Shown here piece after piece: positions 1-7,928 of a DNA stretch of 34,436 nucleotides. The notes below the pieces were generated by a model. It saw nothing but the letters and a program-made list of their open reading frames with translations, had not been told where the DNA came from and did no database searches. The position numbers and the translations under genes were made by a program. Numbering within the stretch: the stretch's first letter is position 1; every line of letters begins with the position of its first letter. This DNA comes from an uncultured Clostridia bacterium (GTDB lineage Bacteria; Bacillota; Clostridia; Oscillospirales; Acutalibacteraceae): assembly GCA_944380795.1 (NCBI GenBank), contig CALWIS010000216.1, forward strand, positions 1 through 34,436, read 5' to 3'.

Positions 1-64
1 TTTCTATTATGCACCTCTTTTATGAAAAAAGCATCACCCGGCTGTAAATATTTCCTGCAAATAG

Positions 65-103
65 AAAAAAACCGCCAATTCCCTTTTCAGGGAACCAGCG
101 GTT
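65..103 (-). terminator. Intrinsic terminator after rplL
   Basis: On the minus strand an interrupted stem (outer arms AACCGC 70-75 and GCGGTT 98-103, inner arms TTCCC 79-83 and GGGAA 90-94) is followed by six T residues (complement of 65-70). It lies about 35 bases past the rplL stop and probably ends the rplJ–rplL transcript. The other flank is also T-rich on the plus strand, so it might work both ways. Positions 1-64 show no gene. Confidence 0.8.
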
Positions 104-136
104 TTCTTTTCACGTACGAAATAAAAGGGGGTTAAA

Positions 137-517
137 TTACTTAACCTCAACCTCAGCGCCAGCCTCGGTCAGCTTAGCCTTCATGGACTCAGCGTCGTCC
201 TTGGAAACGCCTTCCTTCAGGGTCTTGGGAGCCTCGTCAACGAGAGCCTTAGCTTCCTTCAGGCCCAGGCCGGTGACCTCGCGAACAACCTTGATAACAG
301 CGATCTTGTTAGCGCCAGCGGACTTCAGCACAACGTCGAACTCGGTCTTCTCTTCAGCAGCGGGAGCAGCGCCACCAGCAACGGGAGCAGCAGCAACAGC
401 AACAGGAGCAGCAGCGGAAACGCCGAATTCCTCTTCCAGAGCCTTTACCAGCTCGGACAGCTCCAGAACGGTGAGAGCCTTTACGTCTTCAATCAGCTTA
501 ACAACTTTCTCAGACAT
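137..517 (-). CDS. rplL: 50S ribosomal protein L7/L12
   Basis: This 126-residue protein forms the ribosomal stalk that recruits translational GTPases. It binds L10 as dimers through its N-terminal helices. The sequence shows the N-terminal dimerisation part (from [11 protein letters not shown]), an alanine-, proline- and glycine-rich hinge at about residues 40-55, and the C-terminal factor-binding domain with the conserved run [13 protein letters not shown] start it at 517 because GGAGG (526-530) sits eight bases upstream; an in-frame start at 532 would swallow that site. It is the last gene of rplJ–rplL, about 105 bases after rplJ, and is followed by a terminator. Regulation is probably through the L10-type leader upstream of rplJ. 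Length and sequence are ordinary for the family. Confidence 0.98.
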   Translation of the reverse strand: MSEKVVKLIEDVKALTVLELSELVKALEEEFGVSAAAPVAVAAAPVAGGAAPAAEEKTEFDVVLKSAGANKIAVIKVVREVTGLGLKEAKALVDEAPKTLKEGVSKDDAESMKAKLTEAGAEVEVK

Positions 518-623
518 GGTTGTAACCTCCAAAAATCAATGTAAATTTCATTTTTATTGAGACTAGAATGACGGGAACACATCGCCTCTATTTGCATTCC
601 CCTATTGCGGAAAACCGCAATGA

Positions 624-1160
624 TTACGCTTCTGCGCCCTTCTTCTCGGCAATGGCATTCAGTGCAACGACCAGACCCTTCATGGTTCCGTTCAGCACGG
701 TAGCAAAACCGGTGATGGGAGCATTCAAGCCGCCCAGAACCTGAGCCAGCAGAACTTCCTTGGAAGGCAGCTTAGCCAGATTCTTCACGCCCTCTGCGTC
801 GATCATCTTGCCGTCAACAAAGCCGGCCTTCACCGTGAAGTTCTTGTTCTTCTCGGCATACTCGCAAAGGACCTTTGCAGCGCCCACATAATCTTCCTGG
901 GAAATAGCAATAGCGGTGGTACCCTCCAGAACGGAGTCCAGGCCGTCAATGCCAGCTTCCTTGAGAGCACGGCCCAGCAGGGTGTTCTTCACAACCTTAT
1001 ACTCGTTGCCGTTCTCACGCAGGCTTTTACGCAGCTTGGTGTCGTCAGCCACGGTGATACCCTTGTAATCTACGATCACGCCGGTAACGGAGCTCTTCAG
1101 CTTTTCGCTGAGTTCAGCCACCTGCTGCTTCTTCTGCTCTAAAATCTTCTCGCTTGGCAA
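624..1160 (-). CDS. rplJ: 50S ribosomal protein L10
   Basis: L10 anchors the L7/L12 dimers to 23S rRNA at the base of the stalk. The 178-residue product begins MPSEKILEQKKQQV, has the typical N-terminal rRNA-binding domain (VDYKGITV, KVVKNTLLGRAL) and ends in the helix that carries L7/L12. The start is a TTG codon (1158-1160). It is preceded by GGAGG at 1170-1174 with nine bases of spacing, and no better ATG lies nearby. It follows a roughly 220-nt leader that contains an intrinsic terminator and the conserved L10-leader core. Expression is therefore probably limited by excess L10–L7/L12 complex acting on its own mRNA, as known for this family. Confidence 0.97.
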   Translation of the reverse strand: MPSEKILEQKKQQVAELSEKLKSSVTGVIVDYKGITVADDTKLRKSLRENGNEYKVVKNTLLGRALKEAGIDGLDSVLEGTTAIAISQEDYVGAAKVLCEYAEKNKNFTVKAGFVDGKMIDAEGVKNLAKLPSKEVLLAQVLGGLNAPITGFATVLNGTMKGLVVALNAIAEKKGAEA

Positions 1161-1234
1161 ATGGTTTCACCTCCACGTACATGAAAATATGCTGTATTTC
1201 GGGAAGGCTTCGACCGATTTTCACAGTCATATGC

Positions 1235-1267
1235 AAAAAGCCCTCTCCGCGTTGCCGCGGAAAGGGC
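1235..1267 (-). terminator. Attenuator terminator in the rplJ leader
   Basis: On the minus strand a 12-base-pair stem (arms 1240-1251 and 1256-1267, one mismatch, four-base loop) is followed by TTTTT (complement of 1235-1239). It lies between the rplJ promoter and the rplJ start, so it can stop transcription before the gene. Its position after the conserved leader core fits the known L10-leader attenuation arrangement of Firmicutes. Confidence 0.85.
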
Positions 1268-1318
1268 ATATCATCGCGTCCAACTTTACATTTCGTAAAA
1301 CTGTCTCTGATAAGCGCT

Positions 1319-1372
1319 CCCTCGGCAGGTTGGAATTTCTTCCTTTAAGCAAACTGCACCTGCTGTCTTTGG
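1319..1372 (-). ncRNA. L10-type ribosomal protein leader (rplJL autoregulation)
   Basis: Read on the minus strand, this segment has CCAAAGACAGCAGGTGC (1372-1356) near its 5' end and CCTGCCGAGG (complement of 1319-1328) near its 3' end. These two blocks are the conserved core I associate with the L10 leader family (Rfam L10_leader), in which the L10–L7/L12 complex binds the nascent mRNA. The promoter lies just upstream and a terminator hairpin about 50 bases downstream. That completes a leader, sensor and terminator unit. The assignment rests on remembered consensus, not on a covariance search. Confidence 0.85.
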
Positions 1373-1387
1373 AAAAACAGCTTTACA

Positions 1388-1416
1388 ATTATATCATGAA
1401 AAACTCATGTTGTCAA
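1388..1416 (-). promoter_or_regulatory. Consensus sigma-A promoter for rplJ–rplL
   Basis: On the minus strand there is a perfect TTGACA (1411-1416), a 17-base spacer and a perfect TATAAT (1388-1393). Transcription would start near 1381 and give a leader of about 220 nt. This separates rplJL from rplK–rplA, whose last stop lies only about 50 bases upstream. Confidence 0.92.
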
Positions 1417-1463
1417 GGGAACGCAAGGGAAATATTATGATTTCCCCAATATTTCAGCAATCC

Positions 1464-2153
1464 TTAGCCAACCTTGTTGGGGTTGATGCGGATGCCAGGG
1501 CCCATGGTGGAAGCAACCACACAGGAGCGGATATACTGACCCTTAGCAGCTGCGGGCTTTGCCTTAACAATAGCGCCCAGCAGGGTGTTGAAGTTCTCCT
1601 CCAGCTTCTCTTTACCAAAGGAAACCTTGCCAATGGGGCAGTGGATGATGTTGGTCTTGTCCAGACGGTACTCGATCTTACCAGCCTTAGCTTCCTGAAC
1701 AGCCTTGGCGATATCCATGGTAACCGTACCAGCCTTGGGGTTAGGCATCAGGCCACGAGGACCAAGCACCTTACCAAGACGGCCCACAACGCCCATCATG
1801 TTGGGGGTAGTGATCACCACGTCGAAATCCATCCAGCCGCCCTGGATCTTCTGGACCATTTCTTCTGCACCGACAAACTCAGCGCCGGCAGCCTGGGCTG
1901 CGTCGGCCTGCTCGCCCTTGCAGATAGCCAGCACGCGGACAGTTTTGCCGGTGCCGTTGGGCAGAACGATAGCACCACGAACCTGCTGGTCAGCGTGACG
2001 GCTGTCAACGCCCAGCTTTACGTGCACTTCAACGGTCTCGTCAAACTTGGCGGTACCAGTCTTTACGCACAGGTCCAGTGCTTCGTCTGTATCATAAAAT
2101 TTGCTGCGGTCGATCAGCTTGATGCCGTCGACATATTTCTTACCGTGTGTCAT
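1464..2153 (-). CDS. rplA: 50S ribosomal protein L1
   Basis: L1 binds the mobile stalk of 23S rRNA that guides the exit of deacylated tRNA. In bacteria it also represses translation of its own L11–L1 mRNA. The 229-residue product has the usual two-domain layout, with the conserved stretch [16 protein letters not shown] in the middle and [14 protein letters not shown] in the second part. The ATG is at 2151-2153 with a GGAGG-type site just upstream. The spacer before it (2173-2211) contains a sequence resembling the 23S rRNA target of L1, so feedback control is likely. It is the last gene of the rpmG–secE–nusG–rplK–rplA run. Confidence 0.98.
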   Translation of the reverse strand: MTHGKKYVDGIKLIDRSKFYDTDEALDLCVKTGTAKFDETVEVHVKLGVDSRHADQQVRGAIVLPNGTGKTVRVLAICKGEQADAAQAAGAEFVGAEEMVQKIQGGWMDFDVVITTPNMMGVVGRLGKVLGPRGLMPNPKAGTVTMDIAKAVQEAKAGKIEYRLDKTNIIHCPIGKVSFGKEKLEENFNTLLGAIVKAKPAAAKGQYIRSCVVASTMGPGIRINPNKVG

Positions 2154-2172
2154 GGGATAATCCTCCCTGTTG

Positions 2173-2211
2173 AGTGGTAAATATCGGATTTATAAAAGTT
2201 CCTCCCACCCG
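2173..2211 (-). promoter_or_regulatory. Probable L1-binding mRNA element before rplA
   Basis: The minus-strand RNA reads GGGTGGGAGG (complement of 2201-2210) followed after about 20 bases by TTTACCACT (from 2181 down to 2173). E. coli 23S rRNA at its L1 site has GGUGGGAGG and, on the other strand of the internal loop, AUACCACC (recalled from memory). The match suggests that L1 recognises this mRNA and represses translation of rplA. Confidence 0.7.
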
Positions 2212-2216
2212 GGTGA

Positions 2217-2642
2217 TCAGTCGACGACTTCAACGCCCATGCTGCGGCAGGTACCAGCCACCATGCTCATGGCAGACTCGATATTTGCAGCGTTCAGATC
2301 GGGCATCTTCTGCTCGGCGATCTTTCTGACCTGTTCGCGGGTAATCTTCGCAACCTTTGTCTTGTTCGGCACGCCGGAACCGCTCTCGATACCGCAAGCC
2401 TTCTTAATCAGAACAGCAGCGGGGGGAGTCTTGGTGACAAAAGTGAAGGAACGGTCAGCATAGACCGTGATGATGACGGGGATAATCAGACCCACGTCGT
2501 TCTTGGTGCGCTCGTTGAATTCCTTCGTGAACGCCATGATGTTGACGCCGTGCTGGCCGAGAGCCGGTCCAACAGGGGGCGCCGGGGTTGCCTTGCCAGC
2601 AGGTATCTGCAGCTTAATAAAGCCCGTAACCTTTTGAGCCAT
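2217..2642 (-). CDS. rplK: 50S ribosomal protein L11
   Basis: L11 forms the base of the GTPase-associated centre together with L10 and the 23S rRNA thiostrepton loop. The 141-residue length is typical. The N-terminal domain shows the proline-rich run [19 protein letters not shown] and IMAFTKEFN. The C-terminal RNA-binding domain ends in [10 protein letters not shown]. The ATG at 2640-2642 has GGAGG nine bases upstream. It lies between nusG (137-base spacer) and rplA (63-base spacer), the usual order. The upstream spacer has an L1-type element, so L1 may control both genes. Confidence 0.98.
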   Translation of the reverse strand: MAQKVTGFIKLQIPAGKATPAPPVGPALGQHGVNIMAFTKEFNERTKNDVGLIIPVIITVYADRSFTFVTKTPPAAVLIKKACGIESGSGVPNKTKVAKITREQVRKIAEQKMPDLNAANIESAMSMVAGTCRSMGVEVVD

Positions 2643-2663
2643 TTTCTTGCACCTCCAAAATTC

Positions 2664-2706
2664 GTGGTGGATGGCGGGATGTACCCTTTGGGCACATTCC
2701 TCCCAC
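2664..2706 (-). promoter_or_regulatory. Probable L1-binding mRNA element before rplK
   Basis: The minus-strand RNA starts GTGGGAGGAA (complement of 2697-2706), the same ten bases as in the spacer before rplA. It then forms a seven-pair hairpin (TGTGCCC, loop AAA, GGGTACA) and reaches CCACCAC near 2664-2670. The GTGG and CCAC ends can pair and bring the purine-rich loop into the form of the 23S rRNA L1 site. The element ends about 20 bases before the rplK start. Confidence 0.6.
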
Positions 2707-2779
2707 AGGGGCTTTGCCCCTCATAACAAATACCGCATTGCGGCCTGTTACCAAAAACTTCTCTGCGGTTTTCGCCGCA

Positions 2780-3301
2780 TTATTCCACCGTTTCCACCTG
2801 GTTGAGCTCCAGCTCCACCGGGGTCTCACGGCCGAACATGGATACCATGACCCGCACGCTGTTTTTCTCAGCGTCCAGTTCTTCTACCGTACCCACAAAG
2901 CCTTCCAGCGGCCCGTCAATAATCTGGACGGAATCGCCAACGGCATAGGACACCTCTACTTCCTTTGACTCCACACCCAAGCGGGCCACTTCGGCATCCG
3001 TCAGGGGAATGGGCTTGGAAGAGGGGCCAACGAAGCCGGTGCATCCGCGGATATTTCGCACGATATACCAAGACTCGTCTGTCATGACCATTTTTACCAG
3101 CACATAGCCGGGGAAAATTTTACGCTCCACTTCCCGCTGCTTTCCATCCTTGACCTCGGTCACGGTCTCGGTGGGAACGCGGATCTCCTGAATCAGGTCG
3201 TGAAGCTGACGGTTTTCCACCGTCTTTTCAAGGTTGGATGCTACCTTGTTCTCATACCCGGAATAGGTATGGACAACATACCATCTGGATTCATCTGCCA
3301 T
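2780..3301 (-). CDS. nusG: Transcription termination/antitermination factor NusG
   Basis: NusG binds RNA polymerase, modulates pausing and couples transcription to other machines. The 173-residue product has the N-terminal NGN domain (WYVVHTYSGYENKVA, then FPGYVLVKMVMTDESWYIVRN). It also has a C-terminal KOW domain (VQIIDGPLEGFVGTVEEL). The ATG at 3299-3301 is preceded by GGAGG with eight bases of spacing. It stands in the standard secE–nusG–rplK order, about 40 bases after secE. Nothing is unusual in length or motifs. Confidence 0.98.
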   Translation of the reverse strand: MADESRWYVVHTYSGYENKVASNLEKTVENRQLHDLIQEIRVPTETVTEVKDGKQREVERKIFPGYVLVKMVMTDESWYIVRNIRGCTGFVGPSSKPIPLTDAEVARLGVESKEVEVSYAVGDSVQIIDGPLEGFVGTVEELDAEKNSVRVMVSMFGRETPVELELNQVETVE

Positions 3302-3340
3302 TCTTCATTCCTCCGCAGCAGCCAGGCCCGATCTCTACGA

Positions 3341-3577
3341 TCAGCCGGCGATATTCATAACGAGACCCAGCAGCTTCATAAAAGCGGTATCCAGGCCGAA
3401 AATGAACGCACCGATCACAATAATCGTCGCCAGCACTACACCCATATTGCGGAAAACCGTCTTAGGGGTAGGCCATACGATCTTTTTGATCTCGCCCTTA
3501 GTATCGCGGAAGAACTTTGTACTGGCTTTGCCCGCACGAACAAAAAAGTTCTGCTTCTTCTCGGTTTTCTCAGCCAT
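3341..3577 (-). CDS. secE: Preprotein translocase subunit SecE
   Basis: SecE clamps and stabilises the SecY channel in the membrane. The 78-residue protein has a charged N-terminus (MAEKTEKKQNFF), an amphipathic helix with the typical KGEIKKIVWPTPKT, and a single C-terminal membrane helix (about residues 48-70). That is the short one-helix form of Gram-positive bacteria. I start it at 3577 because GGAGG (complement of 3586-3590) is eight bases upstream. A longer reading frame to 3640 would overlap rpmG and has no site of its own. It sits between rpmG and nusG, 17 bases after the rpmG stop. Confidence 0.95.
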   Translation of the reverse strand: MAEKTEKKQNFFVRAGKASTKFFRDTKGEIKKIVWPTPKTVFRNMGVVLATIIVIGAFIFGLDTAFMKLLGLVMNIAG

Positions 3578-3594
3578 GTTTTGTCCCTCCGGCC

Positions 3595-3744
3595 TTACTT
3601 GGTTTCGCGGTGAAGGGTGTGCTTTCTGCAGAACCGGCAATACTTGTTCATTTCCAGTCTGTCAGGGTCGTTCTTCTTGTTCTTCTTGGTGTTGTAGTTG
3701 CGCTGCTTGCACTCTGTGCATGCCAAAACGACTTTTACTCTCAT
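3595..3744 (-). CDS. rpmG: 50S ribosomal protein L33 (zinc-binding type)
   Basis: Translating the minus strand from ATG at 3742-3744 gives 49 residues, beginning [17 protein letters not shown] and ending HTLHRETK. It has two cysteine pairs (CTEC and CRFC), the zinc-ribbon form of L33. GGAGG (complement of 3752-3756) lies seven bases upstream. The gene is first in the rpmG–secE–nusG run, a common arrangement in Clostridia and Bacilli. A promoter lies about 130 bases upstream. Zinc-ligand L33 paralogues are often exchanged for cysteine-free versions under zinc starvation; no second copy is visible in this window. Confidence 0.96.
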   Translation of the reverse strand: MRVKVVLACTECKQRNYNTKKNKKNDPDRLEMNKYCRFCRKHTLHRETK

Positions 3745-3783
3745 GACGGCACCTCCCGTTTAACGGAAAAAATTTAGGTCTTG

Positions 3784-3868
3784 ATCCGGGCTTTTTTCTC
3801 CCGGATGGCCCAGCCTCCCTCATCAAGGAAAAGGGCGCAAAAAAAAGAACCCCTTTTGTGAGGTGTTT
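3784..3868 (-). other. rpmG leader with two hairpins
   Basis: Between the promoter and rpmG the minus strand shows two hairpins. The first is imperfect (AACACC and GGGGTT, about 3849-3868) and is followed by T2CT8, down to about 3839. The second is a perfect seven-pair stem, ATCCGGG and CCCGGAT (3784-3806), with a nine-base loop. The first looks like a terminator but begins at the predicted transcription start, so it may only stop read-through from the gene upstream. No leader family is recognised. Confidence 0.4.
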
Positions 3869-3870
3869 TT

Positions 3871-3899
3871 ATTGTAGCATATCCCCTTTGCCCCGTCAA
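3871..3899 (-). promoter_or_regulatory. Sigma-A promoter for rpmG–secE–nusG–rplK–rplA
   Basis: On the minus strand TTGACG (3894-3899) is followed after exactly 17 bases by TACAAT (3871-3876). It lies between the upstream GTPase gene and rpmG and is the only good promoter before this ribosomal run. Confidence 0.85.
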
Positions 3900-3952
3900 G
3901 TAGTTTTGCGGATTTTCTTTGATTTTCATTTCCCGCCAAACGCGGGGCGGCG

Positions 3953-5959
3953 TTACATCTCGCCGCCCGCTCCCGCCATGGCGCTGCGCTGGGTCAAAAT
4001 CCATTTTTCCCGGTCCAGCGGGTTCACTCCATGGCGCTTGGCCACTCTTCCCAATCCTTCAGGGCATACCTCATACCCGGCAAACCGGGTGCTGAGCACA
4101 CCACGTCCGCCTGTGAGCGATGCAATGCGCACCGCATATTCCAAAGATTCACTCACCGGCACCCGGGCTTCCAACGTCACGCTGCCGTTACGGATCACCG
4201 GTGTGTCAAAAGTCCCGCGCATAGCGATGATGTCTCCAATCAGCTTGCCGGAAAGTTCCTCTTGGGCGGTGACCCGCAGCGTTTGGATGGGTTCTAACAG
4301 CGTGGAGCCGGTATTTGTGAGGCCGTTCATAAAGGCCATGGGAGTAGCTAAAAAGAAATCCAGTGGATGGGTATGGATGGTGTGATGGCTCCCTCCCACC
4401 AGTGAAACCTTTAAATCCACCACCGGCCAGTTATAAAGCCCTTGTTTTAATGCCCGGGGCAGCGCTTCCTTCACATGGTTCTGATACCGATAAAAAATCT
4501 GGTTATTGGGCACATGGGCTTCATACACAAACCCGCTGCCACGAGGCAAAGGCTCGATCTCCAGCTCAATAATGGCCCAGCAGGGCTTAGGCATGGTGTA
4601 GGCTTCCAATCCCCGCCCCACCGAAGAAGGAGTTTCTCGGTAGAGCACCGTAGGAGGCGAGAACTGCACCGAAAGGCCATATCGTTCCCGCACCAAGGCC
4701 TCTAAAATTTCCAACTGCACCGTACCGGTAATGCATACGTCGATTTCCTGCTCCTCTGGGTAATATTCCAACTGCAAAGCCGGGTCCTCGGCATCAAGCT
4801 CTCGGAAGGCTTCCAGCACCGGATGGAGCTGCTCCGGCCCTGCGGGAAGCACCCGCACCTTTAAGAGGGGTTCTGCCAAGTGGCTCCCCACCATTTCAGC
4901 AGCTTCTCCCAAAATATCCCCCACCTTCGCATTGGAAAGGCCGCAGAGTGCCGCCACCTGGCCTTGGGTCACCTGCCCGATATCGGCGGCCCGTCCCCCG
5001 GAATACCGGCGGATCTGGCTGACCTTGCACTGCTGCACAGTCTCACTTCCCGGGGTGTGGAATAAAACCGTATCCCGGTTGTGGATGCTGCCGCCAAACA
5101 GCCGCACATGGGCCACCCGTCCCATAGCCTTATCGTGGGTGATCTGGTACACCACACCGGACAGGACGTCATCCTCCCGATTTTTCACCGGCGAGCCGTA
5201 CTGGGTAAGGAAATCCAATAGCTCCTGCACCCCCACATCCAACAGGCCACTTCCACACAGTATTGGGGAGAGCTCTCCTCTGGCTACACATACAGCAAAA
5301 GCCAGCTCTAATTTTTCTGGGGCGACGCTGCCTTCTTCCAAATACTGCTCCATGATCGCTTCATCAAAGGCACTCACCTCATCCAGCACCTGTGAGGCGA
5401 AACCTTCTTCCTTTAAAGAAAGAGCTGTCGCGACGCACTCGCGCGTCTCCTCGCCGGAAACTCGGCTACATACCACCACATGTGGGGTGAACTGCTCCCG
5501 GATTTCCTCTACGATCTCCTGCCACCGGCTGCCGGTGCGGTCAATCTTATTGATAAAGAATATCACACGCACCCCAGCCCGGCACAAAGCTTCATATAGG
5601 ATCTCTGTTTGGGCCTGGATACCCTCTACAGCAGAGATCACCAACACCGCCATATCCAGCACTCCCAGGGAGCGCTCCACTTCAGCAGCAAAGTCCACAT
5701 GACCAGGGGTATCGATAAGATTCAGCTCCATCCCCTTATACTCCAAAACCGCGGTGGAAGTGCGCACCGAAATTCCCCGCTCCCGCTCCACCGAAAGAAA
5801 ATCGGTTCGGGCTGTTCCCCGGTCCACGCTGCCTGCTTGCCGCAAGGCGCCGCCATGGCACAAAAGCTGCTCCGTGAGGGTGGTCTTTCCCGCGTCTACA
5901 TGGGCCAACAGGCCGGCGCAGATCTTTTTTGTCTGTCTTCCCGATTCTTTTTCACCCAC
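3953..5959 (-). CDS. Tet(M)/EF-G-like ribosomal protection type GTPase
   Basis: The 668-residue protein is a translational GTPase of the EF-G superfamily, closest in layout to Tet(M)/Tet(O) ribosomal protection proteins. These bind the ribosome and displace tetracycline. Visible G motifs are HVDAGKT (20-26), RGI (61-63), DTPGH (83-87) and NKID (137-140), followed by the later beta-barrel and domain III-V regions. In the domain IV tip, where Tet(M) as I recall it has YYSPVS, this protein has HHTIHT, which is closer to the EF-G style. Its length is slightly above that of Tet(M) (639). The start is a GTG (5957-5959) with AAGGTG and AGGAG just upstream. No mobile element flanks it, so it looks like a resident chromosomal homologue. 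Whether it confers tetracycline resistance is unknown; a housekeeping or stress translation factor is equally possible. Confidence 0.85.
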   Translation of the reverse strand: MGEKESGRQTKKICAGLLAHVDAGKTTLTEQLLCHGGALRQAGSVDRGTARTDFLSVERERGISVRTSTAVLEYKGMELNLIDTPGHVDFAAEVERSLGVLDMAVLVISAVEGIQAQTEILYEALCRAGVRVIFFINKIDRTGSRWQEIVEEIREQFTPHVVVCSRVSGEETRECVATALSLKEEGFASQVLDEVSAFDEAIMEQYLEEGSVAPEKLELAFAVCVARGELSPILCGSGLLDVGVQELLDFLTQYGSPVKNREDDVLSGVVYQITHDKAMGRVAHVRLFGGSIHNRDTVLFHTPGSETVQQCKVSQIRRYSGGRAADIGQVTQGQVAALCGLSNAKVGDILGEAAEMVGSHLAEPLLKVRVLPAGPEQLHPVLEAFRELDAEDPALQLEYYPEEQEIDVCITGTVQLEILEALVRERYGLSVQFSPPTVLYRETPSSVGRGLEAYTMPKPCWAIIELEIEPLPRGSGFVYEAHVPNNQIFYRYQNHVKEALPRALKQGLYNWPVVDLKVSLVGGSHHTIHTHPLDFFLATPMAFMNGLTNTGSTLLEPIQTLRVTAQEELSGKLIGDIIAMRGTFDTPVIRNGSVTLEARVPVSESLEYAVRIASLTGGRGVLSTRFAGYEVCPEGLGRVAKRHGVNPLDREKWILTQRSAMAGAGGEM

Positions 5960-6141
5960 AAAAACACCTTCTCCTGCAAAACATATTGTTAACCAAGTAT
6001 ATCATAGGAGAGGATACCCGTCGAGGTATAATTTTTTTGAAACATCATAACATTTTTACGTATAAACTTCACCGCATCCCCTATCCCCCTCTATAATTAC
6101 CTGTTATTCAAAAATACATCACCTAATAGAGAATAAACTTC

Positions 6142-6170
6142 TTGACATAGAGGATGGCGGGAGATATACT
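6142..6170 (+). promoter_or_regulatory. Sigma-A promoter for the PAS/MCP gene
   Basis: TTGACA (6142-6147), a 17-base spacer and TATACT (6165-6170). Transcription should begin near 6177, leaving a leader of about 160 bases before the start at 6340. It looks like the vegetative type, not the sigma-28 type often used for chemotaxis genes. Confidence 0.88.
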
Positions 6171-6222
6171 CAAAATGCATAGGTAATATCAGTGTGTGCT
6201 TGGAATACAAAGTTGTGAAGTG

Positions 6223-6272
6223 CGCCTGAATGTGTCCCAATATAATTAAGGGAACACAGGCGTATTTTATTT
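6223..6272 (+). other. Leader hairpin before the PAS/MCP gene
   Basis: CGCCTG (6223-6228) and CAGGCG (6257-6262) enclose further pairing (TGT/ACA and TCCC/GGGA with small bulges). TATTTTATTT (6263-6272) follows. The form is that of a weak terminator inside the leader, so it may attenuate the gene. No known riboswitch family is recognised. Confidence 0.5.
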
Positions 6273-6339
6273 ACCCAATTTGCAACCCGTATTTATATTT
6301 ATCGGAAATCCAACCGATTTCAGAAAGGAAGGCCTGCTC

Positions 6340-7827
6340 ATGTTTTCATTTGGGAATAAACAAATCGCAGACGCCCTGCAAAAAATTTCTTTCGATGTAT
6401 TTACAGAACCAAAGAATATTCCATCCAGCCTAAACCTACCCAATTCCAACAGTATGCAAAGCCAACTTAATCGGGTCCTTGAGTTATACTATAATCGTAT
6501 TGTATGGGAAAGCAACAATGTACATCTGGTAAATGAGACCATCTCTTCCGGCCTTTGGAATATGGATATCGGACCGGGCAATCAGGTTATCGCCGCCTAC
6601 TGGTCTGACGATTTTCGCCATATGATCGGTTATCATGATGTCCATGATTTTCCCAACAAGCTGGAATCTTGGTCCGACCTGCTTCACCCCGCCGACAAAG
6701 AGCGTACGCTGAATTTGTTTGTAAAAACATTGGAGGATCGTTCGGGGAAGACAAAATATGATCTGGAGTACCGGTTGAAAACAAAAAACCAGGGATACCG
6801 CTGGTATCGGGCAGCAGGCAACGTGCAGCGCAACCAACAGGGTCAGGCTATCCAATTTATCGGTATTTTTGTGGATGTCAATGAAGAACATGAGAGCAAA
6901 ATCGCGTTGGATCGTGTTCTAAAGCGTTACTCCGCTATCGATAGCGTAACTACACAGGGGTCTTTTTACATCCGGCTGCAAAAGCATGTTTTGGAATCCT
7001 CCGAAAACGAGATCTGGTTTTCGGAACCCTTCCGTCAGCAGCTGGGCTTTATGGGAGAAGCAGATTTCCCCAATCAGATCAATCTATGGCTGGATCGTAT
7101 CCATCCAGAAGACCTCCATGTATTTCTCCAAACAGTTAACGAACACATTGCACGGCAGAGCGGGATGTTCGAAACAGAATACCGGATTCAGCACAGAAAC
7201 GGGAACTACCTGTGGGTACAGGCTGTCCTCGATGTAAGCCAGGAAAAGGACACCAATCAATTAACGGTAGTGGGTGTTATTAACGATGTAACAGAGCTTC
7301 ACAATACTCGGGAATTGGTGGAACAGAACATGAATACCCATGTTCACACCCTGAGCGAATGTCTCTCAAACATCAATCAGTTGATTGCAGAAAACACAGA
7401 GGCCATGCAGTTGGTAATGCAGCGTCAGACGGAGCTGGCTCAGATTCTGAAAGATGCTCATCATCAAATGGCCCAAACCTCTCAAGCTGTTAGTGCTATT
7501 CAAAATATCTCCCGTCAAACGAATCTTCTGTCTTTGAATGCCTCAGTAGAAGCGGCTAGAGCAGGTGTTGCCGGAAAAGGATTTGCCGTGGTGGCGGAAG
7601 AAGTACGGAGCCTGGCTCAGAACAGCGACAACGTTTCTAAGGAAATCTCCACCGATCTGGATCAAATGCAGCAATACGTTCAGAATGTAACGCAGCAGTT
7701 TGAACTTCTGAATGGAGAAATTGCCGAGCAGGATAAAAAGATGTCTTCCATTCGACAGATTGTATCAGAAATCGATGGAACTGTAACCAGCGTCAAGGAT
7801 GTTATGAATATGCTGATAACTCATTAA
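6340..7827 (+). CDS. Soluble methyl-accepting chemotaxis-type protein with two PAS domains
   Basis: The 495-residue protein has no membrane segment. Two PAS/PAC units of the PAS_3 type span about residues 67-182 (SSGLWNMDI to GIFVDVNEE) and 205-320 (to [10 protein letters not shown]). A C-terminal MCP signalling domain (about 325-495) carries the hairpin-tip signature [17 protein letters not shown] and [16 protein letters not shown]. Such proteins bind CheW/CheA and report an intracellular signal sensed by PAS. I start at 6340 because AAAGGAAGG lies seven bases upstream; a longer frame from 6280 would need a TTG with no site. The signalling arm is short, and no che or fla genes are nearby, so it is an orphan receptor here. 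Its sequence looks more AT-rich than that of its neighbours. Ligand or cofactor is unknown. Confidence 0.93.
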   Translation: MFSFGNKQIADALQKISFDVFTEPKNIPSSLNLPNSNSMQSQLNRVLELYYNRIVWESNNVHLVNETISSGLWNMDIGPGNQVIAAYWSDDFRHMIGYHDVHDFPNKLESWSDLLHPADKERTLNLFVKTLEDRSGKTKYDLEYRLKTKNQGYRWYRAAGNVQRNQQGQAIQFIGIFVDVNEEHESKIALDRVLKRYSAIDSVTTQGSFYIRLQKHVLESSENEIWFSEPFRQQLGFMGEADFPNQINLWLDRIHPEDLHVFLQTVNEHIARQSGMFETEYRIQHRNGNYLWVQAVLDVSQEKDTNQLTVVGVINDVTELHNTRELVEQNMNTHVHTLSECLSNINQLIAENTEAMQLVMQRQTELAQILKDAHHQMAQTSQAVSAIQNISRQTNLLSLNASVEAARAGVAGKGFAVVAEEVRSLAQNSDNVSKEISTDLDQMQQYVQNVTQQFELLNGEIAEQDKKMSSIRQIVSEIDGTVTSVKDVMNMLITH

Positions 7828-7860
7828 CAGCAATCCATATGACACTAGAAAATTAACATA

Positions 7861-7899
7861 AAAAAGCCCTCAAAGCAGACAGCTTTGAGGGCTTTTTTT
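7861..7899. terminator. Bidirectional terminator
   Basis: An 11-pair perfect stem (GCCCTCAAAGC 7866-7876, loop AGACA, GCTTTGAGGGC 7882-7892) has an A-run before it and seven T residues after it. It can end both the plus-strand PAS/MCP transcript and the minus-strand transcript ending at 7929. Confidence 0.95.
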
Positions 7900-7928
7900 A
7901 GTAATACGGTATGATTAAAAGACTCTGT

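Larger units (their letters stand above)
5960..6339. other. Divergent intergenic region
   Basis: This AT-rich region separates the minus-strand GTPase gene from the plus-strand chemoreceptor gene. On the plus strand it holds a clear promoter (6142-6170) and a leader hairpin (6223-6262). On the minus strand I see no convincing -35/-10 pair for the GTPase gene. No coding sequence is evident. Confidence 0.6.

Noticed and set aside
1407..2180. 257-residue open frame antisense to rplA
   Set aside because: Lies opposite rplA; no start site of its own and no family resemblance.
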